From: DASYDU01 sp036499445
Lineage (GTDB): Bacteria > Planctomycetota > Planctomycetia > Pirellulales > Lacipirellulaceae
Length of the DNA: 37,549 nucleotides
Direction: 5' to 3'
Assembly: GCA_036499445.1 (NCBI GenBank)
Contig: DASYDU010000090.1
Location: forward strand, 1 to 37,549
Positions 22,611-29,622 of this stretch are shown in pieces. The first letter of the stretch is position 1. Every line of letters starts with the position of its first letter. The position numbers were made by a program, and so were the translations under genes. The notes beneath the pieces are model-generated. The model was not told the origin of the DNA. It saw only the letters and a program-made list of their open reading frames with translations, and did not search any database.

Positions 22611-24284
22611 ATGAGGTGTGCCATGCAACGTGAATATAACTGCCCAATCTTGAAGCAATTGTGCGACCAGCAAATTCGGTTTGCGCCATCGGACCAAAAA
22701 CTGCAACAGGTCGCGTCCGCAGAGCGGCTGATCGGCGAAGTCGATCCCCAGAAGACGTATACCTATGAATACGTCTGCTTCCGCATCACGGGTTATCGGC
22801 CCGAGTCGTTCGCCCGGACGCAAATCGACGGCGAGCAGCTTTTGCACGATCTGCATCTGTTCGTCGAAGAACTGTCGGACGCAACCGATCAACACGTCGA
22901 AAACATCGGCGAGCAAGTGCTCACGGTCGAGGAGCTCGCGAAGCAGTTCAACGTTTCGACAAAGACCATTTCGCGGTGGCGCGAGTTGGGGCTGGTGAGC
23001 CGTCGATTGGTGTTCGATGGCCGCAAGCGCGTCGGGTTCCTGCGGAGCAGCGTCGATCGCTTTGTGAAGAGCAATCAAGATCGCGTGGTTCGCGGCTCGC
23101 GATTTAGCCAGCTTACGGACGAACAACGTCAAGACATCATCGACCGCGCGCGGCGGATGGCGAGCGCCGGCGGCTGCCAATCGGAGATTTCGCGCCGTTT
23201 GGCGAAGCGCGCCGGTCGTAGCGTGGAAACGATTCGCACGACGATCCGGCAATTTGACAAGCAGCATCCGGCGTTGGCGATTTTTCCGGACGTCACTGGT
23301 CCGCTTACCGAAGCGCAGAAAACGCGAGTCTATCAAGCGTTCAAGCGCGGCACGTCGGTCGACAAGCTGGTCAAGCAATTTGGCCGCACGAAGACGACCA
23401 TTTACCGGATCATCAATGAAGTTCGGGCTGCTCGGATCGTTGAGTTGCCGCTCGACTTCATTCCGAATCCGCGGTTTGCACGGAAAGGGGCTGAGGCGGC
23501 GTGCCTGGGTCCGATGCCGGAGAGCGATACGCCGGCCCGCAAGGTGCGGCGTCCAACGGGCTTGCCGCCCTACCTGGCAAGCTTGTACGAGATGCCGCTC
23601 TTAACGCGGGAGCAAGAGCAGCACGTCTTCCGGAAGTACAACTTTTTGAAGTACAAGGCGTCGAAGCTGCGTAGCGAGCTCGATCCGGCCCAGCCGCGAT
23701 CTGCGCTGATGGACGAGATCGAATCGCTCTACCAACAGGCCATCGAGACTAAGAACGAGATCGCGCGAGCGAATTTGCGGCTCGTGGTGTCAATCGCCAA
23801 GCGGCATGTGACACCAGACCAGAATTTCTTCGAGCTGGTGAGCGACGGCAACGTATCGCTCTTGCGGGCGATTGAAAAATTTGACTTTGCCCGCGGCAAC
23901 AAGTTCAGCACGTACGGGAGCTGGGCGATCATGAAGAATTTTGCACGCACGATTCCCGGCGAGTTCAAGCATCGCGATCGCTTCCGGACGAGCCAGGACG
24001 AATTGTTCGCGGCGACGGCCGAGCACCGCGGTGATCCGCTCTTTGAGGAAGGCGCGCAAAACACGCGCGAAGCCCAAGTCGAAAGAATCCTGCGGCGGCT
24101 CGATGAACGTGAGCAAAAGATCATCATCGGCCGCTTCGGTTTGGAGCGCGGTCATGAGCCGCAGACGCTCAAGGAAGTGGGGGCGTCGCTGGGCGTCACT
24201 AAGGAACGAATCCGGCAGATCGAAGCCCGAGCGCTCAATAAGCTGCGAATGGCGGCTCAAGAAGAAAAGATTGCGATTGAGTAA
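22611..24284 (+). CDS. RpoD-like sigma-70 factor with an N-terminal multi-HTH extension
   Basis: The protein has 557 residues; an ATG at 22623 is an alternative start. Residues 103-155 form a MerR/excisionase-like HTH (T-V-E-E-L-A-K-Q-F-N-V-S-T-K-T-I-S-R-W). Residues 165-217 and 232-272 hold two more HTH-like segments (S-E-I-S-R-R-L-A-K-R; V-D-K-L-V-K-Q-F-G-R-T-K-T-T-I-Y). The sigma part starts near 320 with L-P-P-Y-L. Region 2 includes A-R-A-N-L-R-L-V-V-S-I-A-K and F-D-F-A-R-G-N-K-F-S-T-Y. Region 2.4 is divergent (A-I-M-K-N-F-A-R-T-I-P-G) and region 3 is almost absent. Region 4 (490-548) is canonical, ending V-T-K-E-R-I-R-Q-I-E-A-R. It probably recognises special promoters; its targets are unknown. 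Confidence 0.88.
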   Translation: MRCAMQREYNCPILKQLCDQQIRFAPSDQKLQQVASAERLIGEVDPQKTYTYEYVCFRITGYRPESFARTQIDGEQLLHDLHLFVEELSDATDQHVENIGEQVLTVEELAKQFNVSTKTISRWRELGLVSRRLVFDGRKRVGFLRSSVDRFVKSNQDRVVRGSRFSQLTDEQRQDIIDRARRMASAGGCQSEISRRLAKRAGRSVETIRTTIRQFDKQHPALAIFPDVTGPLTEAQKTRVYQAFKRGTSVDKLVKQFGRTKTTIYRIINEVRAARIVELPLDFIPNPRFARKGAEAACLGPMPESDTPARKVRRPTGLPPYLASLYEMPLLTREQEQHVFRKYNFLKYKASKLRSELDPAQPRSALMDEIESLYQQAIETKNEIARANLRLVVSIAKRHVTPDQNFFELVSDGNVSLLRAIEKFDFARGNKFSTYGSWAIMKNFARTIPGEFKHRDRFRTSQDELFAATAEHRGDPLFEEGAQNTREAQVERILRRLDEREQKIIIGRFGLERGHEPQTLKEVGASLGVTKERIRQIEARALNKLRMAAQEEKIAIE

Positions 24285-24303
24285 CGATGGCTGGCGATTG
24301 TGA

Positions 24304-24358
24304 GTCACGCGGGCGATGCGGACGCTGTTCCGCGTCGCCCGCCTTCGTTTGGCGTGAC
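24304..24358. terminator. Strong GC-rich hairpin after the sigma gene
   Basis: The stem GGGCGATGCGG/CCGCGTCGCCC is enclosed by a second stem GTCACGC/GCGTGAC, 20 bases after the stop codon. The T tract of a classical terminator is missing, so termination is likely but not certain. Confidence 0.5.
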
Positions 24359-24545
24359 CCAATAAAAAATGACGGCGCACGACTGTCTACCTGCGGCCGG
24401 CTCCCGAGGCCATTTCGTCGTTGCCGCGGCGAGCAAACGACGGCGGGGTGGTAATTTGGGGGAACTGCTAAGCCGTTGCCTGAAAATCCGATGCCAAAAC
24501 GACGTTTGACGGCAGGTTTTGCGAAAAAATCCTATCGAGGCGCAC

Positions 24546-24573
24546 TTGCGACCTTACGCCAGGCCGTTATATT
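24546..24573 (+). promoter_or_regulatory. Promoter of the tRNA-tuf locus
   Basis: TTGCGA (24546-24551) and TATATT (24568-24573) are separated by 16 bases. Transcription should start about 20-25 bases before tRNA-Thr, the expected distance for a stable-RNA leader. Confidence 0.6.
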
Positions 24574-24603
24574 AACTGATTCGCATACGATTGCCGTCCA
24601 TCG

Positions 24604-24676
24604 GCTAGCGTAGCTCAATTGGTAGAGCAGCTGATTTGTAATCAGCAGGTTGGGGGTTCAAGTCCCTTCGCTAGCT
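24604..24676 (+). tRNA. tRNA-Thr (anticodon TGT)
   Basis: The acceptor arms GCTAGCG and CGCTAGC are perfectly paired. The anticodon stem GCTGA/TCAGC closes the loop TTTGTAA, and the T loop is GGTTCAAG-like. The discriminator is T; CCA is not encoded. It is the first of the four tRNAs before tuf. Confidence 0.95.
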
Positions 24677-24912
24677 CGTCCAAGGAGTCTGTGCAGCGGG
24701 TGAAAAGATGCGGTCGGCGGGGCGAGCGGTCGGAAGTGGTCAGCGGCAGGATTTAAGTAAGTCTCCCTATTGAGATCGTCGCGCGTTTGCCGCGCGCGGA
24801 AGATTCGATTTGTCGTCGCTGCGACGGCGTTAAGATCGGTGATCCCCAGACCTCAGCCGACGGACGCTGCGGTCCGTGCAGAAGCGTGAAGGATTGAACG
24901 GTACTTTGCGGA

Positions 24913-24995
24913 GGGGAGTTACCGAAGCGGTCAAACGGGTCAGACTGTAAATCTGATGGCTTATGCCTTCGCAGGTTCGAATCCTGCACTCCCCA
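24913..24995 (+). tRNA. tRNA-Tyr (anticodon GTA)
   Basis: The acceptor arms GGGGAGT and ACTCCCC pair. The anticodon loop CTGTAAA gives GTA. The long variable arm (TGGCTTATGCCTTC region) marks a class II tRNA. The discriminator is A; CCA is not encoded. Confidence 0.95.
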
Positions 24996-25002
24996 GTGAA
25001 GA

Positions 25003-25077
25003 GGGTCGAGAGTCGAGGGTCGAGAGTCGAGGGCAAGTTGGTACGGCTCTCGACTCCCGACCCTGGACCCTCGACTT
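25003..25077. repeat. Hairpin repeat, family A, between tRNA-Tyr and tRNA-Gly
   Basis: Tandem GTCGAGAGTCGAGG words on the left face CTCTCGACTCCCGACCCTGG on the right. This is the clearest intergenic relative of the four in-frame copies. It lies inside the tRNA transcript and could guide processing. Confidence 0.8.
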
Positions 25078-25081
25078 GCTT

Positions 25082-25152
25082 GCGGGTGTAGCTCAATGGT
25101 AGAGCAACAGCCTTCCAAGCTGATGACGAGGGTTCGATTCCCTTCACCCGCT
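25082..25152 (+). tRNA. tRNA-Gly (anticodon TCC)
   Basis: The acceptor arms GCGGGTG and CACCCGC pair. The anticodon loop CTTCCAA gives TCC. The T arm is GAGGGTTCGATTCCCTT. The discriminator is T; CCA is not encoded. Confidence 0.95.
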
Positions 25153-25159
25153 TTGGTGA

Positions 25160-25259
25160 AGCTGTCAGCGATTAGCGTTTGGCTCTTGGACAGAAAGAAC
25201 AGAATCACATTGGTTGGAACATTCCAAGCTAACAGCTAACGGCTTGTAGCTAACAGCTT
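25160..25259. repeat. Hairpin repeat, family B, between tRNA-Gly and tRNA-Thr
   Basis: Left AAGCTGTCAGCGATTAGCG faces right AGCTAACAGCTAACGGC and TAGCTAACAGCTT across a roughly 40-base loop. Confidence 0.7.
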
Positions 25260-25264
25260 CCCGC

Positions 25265-25337
25265 GCTGCTGTAGCTCAGTTGGTAGAGCGCTTCCTTGGT
25301 AAGGACGAGGTCATGAGTTCAAGTCTCATCAGCAGCT
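25265..25337 (+). tRNA. tRNA-Thr (anticodon GGT)
   Basis: The acceptor arms GCTGCTG and CAGCAGC pair. The anticodon loop TTGGTAA gives GGT. The discriminator is T; CCA is not encoded. It is the last tRNA before tuf, as thrT is in Escherichia coli. Confidence 0.95.
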
Positions 25338-25423
25338 CTCGATAGCAGGGCGAGTTCCGACTATCAATCGACTTCAGTTTTTCAATTTCCACTTTCCCCG
25401 TAGTAGCGTAGTTAGGGAGCAAC

Positions 25424-26623
25424 ATGGCCAAGGATACCTTTAATCGGACAAAGCCGCACGTCAACGTGGGCACGATCGGTCACATTGATCACGGCAAGAC
25501 GACGCTTACTGGAGCGATCCTGGCGGTGCAAGCTGCCAAGGGTTTGGCGACCACCAAGTCATACGCCGACATCGCCAAGGGTGGGACGGTCCGCGACGCG
25601 ACGAAGACCGTGACGATTGCCGTCGCGCACGTCGAATACCAATCCGAGAAGCGTCATTATGCCCACATCGACTGCCCAGGCCATGCCGATTTCATCAAGA
25701 ACATGATCACGGGTGCTGCCCAGATGGATGGGGCGATCCTAGTCGTGTCGGCAGCGGACGGCCCGATGCCGCAGACCCGGGAACATATTCTGCTGGCGCG
25801 CCAAGTCGGGGTGCCGCGGATCGTCGTGTTCCTGAACAAATGCGATCTGGTCGACGACGAAGAGTTGTTGGACCTGGTAGAGCTCGAGGTTCGGGAACTC
25901 TTGACCAAGTATGATTTCCCCGGCGACGAGATTCCGCTGATCCGCGGTTCGGCGAAGGGCGCGTACGACAACCCCAAAGATCCGGCGGCCTCCAAGTGCA
26001 TTCAAGAGCTGCTCGATGCGGTCGACACCTACATTCCACAACCGGTTCGGGAAAAGGACAAGCCGTTCCTGATGGCGATCGAAGACGTGTTCTCGATCGA
26101 AGGTCGTGGCACCGTGGCGACTGGCCGGATCGAGCGCGGAATCGTTAAGGTCGGCGACACGGTGGACATCATCGGGCTGGAAGCAGCCTCGAAGTCGACG
26201 ACCTGCACCGGCGTGGAAATGTTCAACAAGACGCTCGATCAAGGCGAGGCGGGCGACAACGTCGGCTGCTTGCTTCGCGGTGTGAAGCGTGAGGAGATTC
26301 AGCGCGGCCAGGTGCTGGCGAAACCCGGATCGATCACGCCCCATACCAAGTTCGAGGCCGAGGTGTACGTCCTCTCGAAAGAGGAAGGCGGCCGCCACAC
26401 GCCGTTCTTCAGCGGTTATCGGCCGCAATTTTACTTCCGTACGACGGACGTCACGGGATCGTCCAACTTGATGGGCGGCGCGGAGATGTGCATGCCGGGC
26501 GACAACGCACGGATCAGCGTCGAGTTGTCCAAGCCGATTGCGATGGATGAAGGCGTGCGGTTCGCCATTCGCGAAGGCGGCAAGACGGTCGGCTCGGGCG
26601 TCGTGACAAAAATCCTGGAGTAA
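25424..26623 (+). CDS. tuf: Elongation factor Tu
   Basis: The protein has 399 residues, normal length. It brings aminoacyl-tRNA to the ribosome as a GTP complex. The GTPase motifs are G-H-I-D-H-G-K-T-T (P loop; the usual V is I here), D-C-P-G-H-A-D-F, N-K-C-D and G-S-A-K. Domains 2 and 3 are complete, with G-R-G-T-V-A-T-G-R and the C-terminal R-E-G-G-K-T-V-G-S-G-V-V. AGGGAG (25414-25419) precedes the ATG. The gene lies between tRNA-Thr and tRNA-Trp and is probably co-transcribed with the upstream tRNAs. The switch-II neighbour segment reads H-A-D-F-I-K-N, where most bacteria have H-A-D-Y-V-K-N. Confidence 0.97.
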   Translation: MAKDTFNRTKPHVNVGTIGHIDHGKTTLTGAILAVQAAKGLATTKSYADIAKGGTVRDATKTVTIAVAHVEYQSEKRHYAHIDCPGHADFIKNMITGAAQMDGAILVVSAADGPMPQTREHILLARQVGVPRIVVFLNKCDLVDDEELLDLVELEVRELLTKYDFPGDEIPLIRGSAKGAYDNPKDPAASKCIQELLDAVDTYIPQPVREKDKPFLMAIEDVFSIEGRGTVATGRIERGIVKVGDTVDIIGLEAASKSTTCTGVEMFNKTLDQGEAGDNVGCLLRGVKREEIQRGQVLAKPGSITPHTKFEAEVYVLSKEEGGRHTPFFSGYRPQFYFRTTDVTGSSNLMGGAEMCMPGDNARISVELSKPIAMDEGVRFAIREGGKTVGSGVVTKILE

Positions 26624-26702
26624 ATGACGAATGAACGAATGACTAATGTCAAATGTCGGATGACTAGTTTGTACGTCATTCGGCATTCTGTAATTCGTCA
26701 TT
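26623..26702. repeat. Hairpin repeat between tuf and tRNA-Trp
   Basis: The perfect outer arms AATGACGAAT and ATTCGTCATT enclose further imperfect pairing (ATGACTAATGTC against GTACGTCATTCGGC). It starts at the tuf stop codon and ends 5 bases before the tRNA. Confidence 0.75.
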
Positions 26703-26707
26703 TTCAC

Positions 26708-26780
26708 AGGGGCGTAGCTCAATTGGCAGAGCACCGGTCTCCAAAACCGGGGGTTGTGAGTTCGAATCCCACCGCCCCTG
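26708..26780 (+). tRNA. tRNA-Trp (anticodon CCA)
   Basis: The acceptor arms AGGGGCG and CGCCCCT pair. The anticodon stem CCGGT/ACCGG closes the loop CTCCAAA, giving CCA. The discriminator is G, as usual for bacterial Trp tRNA. It is followed directly by CCA (26781-26783), unlike the other four tRNAs here. Confidence 0.95.
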
Positions 26781-26790
26781 CCATTTGTCA

Positions 26791-26880
26791 GGGAGCGAGG
26801 GTCGAGGAGTTGGGATGCAGAGAAAGACGTCGGTGCGTATCAGGCGCTCCGCGTCCGCAATCTCGAATCCTCGGTCCTTT
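26791..26880. repeat. Probable degenerate hairpin repeat, family A variant, before secE
   Basis: Left GGGAGCGAGGGTCGAGGAG and right AATCTCGAATCCTCGGTCC pair loosely around a 40-base centre. It is less regular than the other copies. Confidence 0.5.
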
Positions 26881-26910
26881 GAGACACGAGCATAATTAAG
26901 AGGATGACGC

Positions 26911-27318
26911 GTGGGCGAATTTGTCCAAGAGTTGTTTCGGTTCGGGCTGTACAAGCGGAGCCAGGGTCGGATCGCCCGGCAGGTGACGTTCGGCTCGCTA
27001 GCTGTGATCTTCGCGTTGGGCGCGTGGTGCCTAAACGATTATTACAGTAGTAGCAACCGCAGTTGGATCGTTCAATTTGGTGTGCCTCTGGCAGTGTTGG
27101 TGTTGGGATTGTGGGCGAGTTTCCGTGTAGTGCAGTTGCCGAGTTTTGCCGACTTTTTGATTTCGGTGGAAGCTGAGATGAACAAGGTCTCCTGGCCGGC
27201 GCGCAGCGAGCTTTTTCGCTCCTCGATTGTGGTCATGCTGATGATCTTCATCCTGGCGTTCGTGTTGTTGATATTTGATTTGATGTGGAAATTCCTGCTC
27301 GGACGGTTATTGGGGTAG
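26911..27318 (+). CDS. secE: Preprotein translocase subunit SecE
   Basis: The 135-residue protein starts with GTG behind AAGAGGA (26898-26904). The C-terminal half is the conserved SecE core. It has an amphipathic helix with E-A-E-M-N-K-V-S-W-P-A-R-S-E-L, then one membrane helix (I-V-V-M-L-M-I-F-I-L-A-F-V-L-L). Two further hydrophobic segments (about residues 25-40 and 57-72) precede the core, so this is a three-helix SecE like that of Escherichia coli. SecE clamps SecY in the translocon. Its place before nusG is the normal bacterial order. Confidence 0.95.
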   Translation: MGEFVQELFRFGLYKRSQGRIARQVTFGSLAVIFALGAWCLNDYYSSSNRSWIVQFGVPLAVLVLGLWASFRVVQLPSFADFLISVEAEMNKVSWPARSELFRSSIVVMLMIFILAFVLLIFDLMWKFLLGRLLG

Positions 27319-27401
27319 GAACGCGTTTTTGGGGATAGGAACGGTTTGTTTGAATTCGCCATGGCGGCGTGGGCACGGAAACCGAGCCAAGGGACGAGGT
27401 T

Positions 27402-28247
27402 GTGACGGACGAGCCGAACAGATTTGCCGACGACGCCACGGTCGAATTCGCTGAGAGCGCGGATGTCGATCGGCCGCGCGCGGACCCGAAGAATACCTCC
27501 CGTGAGGACGGCATGCATGCCACGTCCCCGGCCGGGGGCGCCGTCGACCATGAATTGGCGTTGCGGGAAACAGTCGTCGACGTTGCCGCGGTTTCGACCG
27601 AGGAGGCCGAGCAAGAGTCGCCAGAAGACAACTCGGAGCAACCATTAGTAGCAGAGGAGCAGATCGAGTCGAAGTCGGGGCCAGTTTATGTCGCGCCGCC
27701 CGAAGACGACGACCTCCGGATGGACTGGTACATCCTCAAGGTGCAGAGCAATCGGGAACGATCGATTGCCGAGGCGGTGGAACGAAAAATCAAGGTCGAA
27801 GGTCTCGATCGGTACTTTGATCAGGTGATCGTGCCCACGGAAAAAGTCACGGAGTTTAAGGGAGGCAAGAAGAAAGTCGTCGAGCGAAAACTATATCCGG
27901 GCTACATCGTCGTGCACATGCACATCAACGATGACACGTGGTTCGCGGTACGAGAGACGTCGGGCGTCGGCGATTTCACCGGTGCAGGCGGCAAGCCTAC
28001 GCCAATGTTGCCGCACGAGGTTTCCAAGATCATTCAGACCGAGACGGAAGAGACCCAGGAAGCGCCGAAGCTCGACATCAAATTCGCGAAGGGCGACAAA
28101 GTCAAAGTGAAAGAAGGCAACTTCGAGAGCTTCGAAGGCGAAGTTGGATCGATCGACGAAGCGAGCGGCCGCGTGACAGTAATGATCAACATTTTTGGTC
28201 GCAGCACGCCGGTCGAGCTCGAATATTGGCAAATCGAAGCGATGTAG
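27402..28247 (+). CDS. nusG: Transcription termination/antitermination protein NusG with acidic N-terminal extension
   Basis: The protein has 281 residues from the GTG at 27402, chosen for AAGGGA at 27389-27394; a GTG at 27369 is possible. About 106 residues before the domain start are acidic and disordered-looking, with many Glu, Asp and Pro. The NGN domain starts at M-D-W-Y-I-L-K-V-Q-S-N-R-E (27720), and the KOW domain contains F-A-K-G-D-K-V-K-V-K-E-G-N-F. The end, I-F-G-R-S-T-P-V-E-L-E-Y-W-Q-I-E, is typical. NusG binds RNA polymerase and modulates elongation, and couples it to the ribosome or Rho. The extension is unusual compared with the roughly 180-residue standard protein. Confidence in identity is high, in the start lower. 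Confidence 0.93.
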   Translation: MTDEPNRFADDATVEFAESADVDRPRADPKNTSREDGMHATSPAGGAVDHELALRETVVDVAAVSTEEAEQESPEDNSEQPLVAEEQIESKSGPVYVAPPEDDDLRMDWYILKVQSNRERSIAEAVERKIKVEGLDRYFDQVIVPTEKVTEFKGGKKKVVERKLYPGYIVVHMHINDDTWFAVRETSGVGDFTGAGGKPTPMLPHEVSKIIQTETEETQEAPKLDIKFAKGDKVKVKEGNFESFEGEVGSIDEASGRVTVMINIFGRSTPVELEYWQIEAM

Positions 28248-28252
28248 GAGGA

Positions 28253-28335
28253 AGCTGTCAGCTGTTAGCTCTTAGCTATTAGTCAGACAAATAGCGTACG
28301 TCTGGCTAATAGCTAACGGCTAATAGCTGATAGCC
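28253..28335. repeat. Hairpin repeat, family B, directly before rplK
   Basis: Arms of about 35 bases (AGCTGTCAGCTGTTAGCTC on the left, GGCTAATAGCTAACGGCTAA on the right) leave only 6 bases before the rplK ATG. The element occupies the nusG-rplK spacer almost completely. Confidence 0.85.
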
Positions 28336-28341
28336 AAAATT

Positions 28342-28767
28342 ATGGCAAAGCAAATAACGGGTGGCGCGAAGTTCCAGATCCCTGGTGGCCAGGCAACGCC
28401 TGCGCCGCCGGTTGGCACATCGCTGGGCAAATACGGCATCAATCTGGGCCAGTTCGTGCAACAATTTAACGAACGGACCAAAGAGGCCGGTGGCATGATG
28501 ATCCCGGTCGTGGTGACCGTGTACAACGATCGCTCGTTCGAGTTTTACACCAAGAGCCCGCCGGCGGCTGTGCTGCTAAAGAAAGCGGCGAACCTGGCCA
28601 AAGGTTCGGCTGTTCCGAATAAGGACAAGGTGGGGAAAGTGACGCGGGCCCAATTGGAAACAATTGCGAACACGAAGATGGCGGACCTAAACGCCAGCGA
28701 TGTGGAGCATGCCGTGCGGATGATCGCTGGCACGGCTCGCAGCATGGGATTGGTCGTCGAAGGTTAG
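28342..28767 (+). CDS. rplK: 50S ribosomal protein L11
   Basis: The 141-residue protein is the standard length. The N-terminal domain has F-Q-I-P-G-G-Q-A-T-P-A-P-P-V-G-T-S-L-G, the proline-rich thiostrepton-region face. The C-terminal RNA-binding domain contains N-T-K-M-A-D-L-N-A-S-D-V-E-H-A-V-R-M-I-A-G-T. L11 binds the GTPase-associated region of 23S rRNA. No Shine-Dalgarno is present before the ATG because hairpin repeat B ends 6 bases upstream. In many bacteria L1 represses this operon through a site in the leader; that site is not obvious here. Confidence 0.97.
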   Translation: MAKQITGGAKFQIPGGQATPAPPVGTSLGKYGINLGQFVQQFNERTKEAGGMMIPVVVTVYNDRSFEFYTKSPPAAVLLKKAANLAKGSAVPNKDKVGKVTRAQLETIANTKMADLNASDVEHAVRMIAGTARSMGLVVEG

Positions 28768-28784
28768 ACAAAAACACGCGCGGC

Positions 28785-28844
28785 GGGAGGGCGAGGCTCC
28801 TGCCGAGCCAGGACCGTAAAGCTCAGCGGGAGCTTCGCCCTCCC
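28785..28844. repeat. Hairpin repeat (GGGAGGGCGAGGC type) between rplK and rplA
   Basis: The 24-base arms GGGAGGGCGAGGCTCCTGCC and GGAGCTTCGCCCTCCC enclose a 12-base loop with few mismatches. It leaves only 16 bases before the rplA start. Confidence 0.85.
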
Positions 28845-28860
28845 AAAGACAAACAAAGCT

Positions 28861-29538
28861 ATGACTAAGCAATCCAAACGATTCCGCAACTTGGCGGAGA
28901 AGAAAAAGGAAGGGCCGGTGCCCGTGAGTGACGCGGTTGCGGTGCTCAAGGGTTACGCCGGCACGAAGTTTGACCAATCGGTGGAGATCGCGATCCGGCT
29001 GGGCATCGATCAGGCGCAGGCCGATCAAATCGTCCGCGGTTCGATCGTCTTGCCGCATGGCATCGGCAAGTCGCAGCGCGTGCTGGTGTTTGCCAAAGGC
29101 GCGAAGGCGGACGAGGCCCGCGAGGCAGGCGCCGATCACGTCGGCGAAGAGGAGCTCGCGAACAAGATCAAGGACGGCTGGACAGACTTCGACGTCTGCA
29201 TCGCGGCGCCGGACATGATGAAACTGGTTGGCCCCCTCGGCAAAGTGCTTGGTCCGCGCGGCCTAATGCCCTCGCCTCGTGCCGGCACGGTAACACCAGA
29301 CGTTGCCGCAACGGTTCGCGAATACAAGGCGGGCAAGGTGGAGTTTCGCAACGATAAGGCCGGCAATGTGCAGGCGGTCATTGGCAAGCTGAGTTTCGAC
29401 GCCCCCAAGCTGGTCGACAACATCCAGGCGTTTGTCGATAAGGTGCTCGCGCTCAAGCCTTCGAGCGTAAAGGGCACGTACGTGAAGAACGTCCATATCA
29501 GCGCCACGATGAGCCCCAGTGTGCGGCTGGCAGTGTGA
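28861..29538 (+). CDS. rplA: 50S ribosomal protein L1
   Basis: The 225-residue protein is close to the usual 230. The signature is visible in the middle: G-P-L-G-K-V-L-G-P-R-G-L-M-P-S-P-R-A-G-T-V. The C-terminus has A-P-K-L-V-D-N-I-Q-A-F and K-P-S-S-V-K-G-T-Y-V-K-N. L1 forms the movable stalk at the ribosomal E site. No Shine-Dalgarno is seen; a hairpin repeat precedes the ATG by 16 bases. The codon usage looks the same as its neighbours. Confidence 0.97.
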   Translation: MTKQSKRFRNLAEKKKEGPVPVSDAVAVLKGYAGTKFDQSVEIAIRLGIDQAQADQIVRGSIVLPHGIGKSQRVLVFAKGAKADEAREAGADHVGEEELANKIKDGWTDFDVCIAAPDMMKLVGPLGKVLGPRGLMPSPRAGTVTPDVAATVREYKAGKVEFRNDKAGNVQAVIGKLSFDAPKLVDNIQAFVDKVLALKPSSVKGTYVKNVHISATMSPSVRLAV

Positions 29539-29545
29539 GGAAAAA

Positions 29546-29612
29546 AGCTAACAGCTATTAGCCCGCAGCTATTAGCCAGAGAACTGAACCCGATCGAGCA
29601 AATAGCTAACAG
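29546..29612. repeat. Hairpin-repeat copy, family B, between rplA and rplJ
   Basis: AGCTAACAGCTATTAGCCCG, AGCTATTAGCCAGAG and AATAGCTAACAG words belong to family B. Pairing is less complete than at 28253. It ends 10 bases before the rplJ ATG. Confidence 0.65.
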
Positions 29613-29622
29613 TTTTTCAACC

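Noticed and set aside
22467..23378. Minus-strand open frame of 303 codons
   Set aside because: It is antisense to the sigma gene and its N-terminal region, with no recognisable domain.
24753..25208. Minus-strand open frame across the tRNA genes
   Set aside because: It is antisense to two clear tRNAs and a repeat.
25739..26734. Minus-strand open frame of 331 codons across tuf
   Set aside because: It is antisense to tuf and has no motif or RBS.
24996..29612. Possible CRISPR array made of the repeated words
   Set aside because: The repeats are scattered palindromic hairpins of several families, not regular direct repeats with equal spacers, and no cas gene is present.
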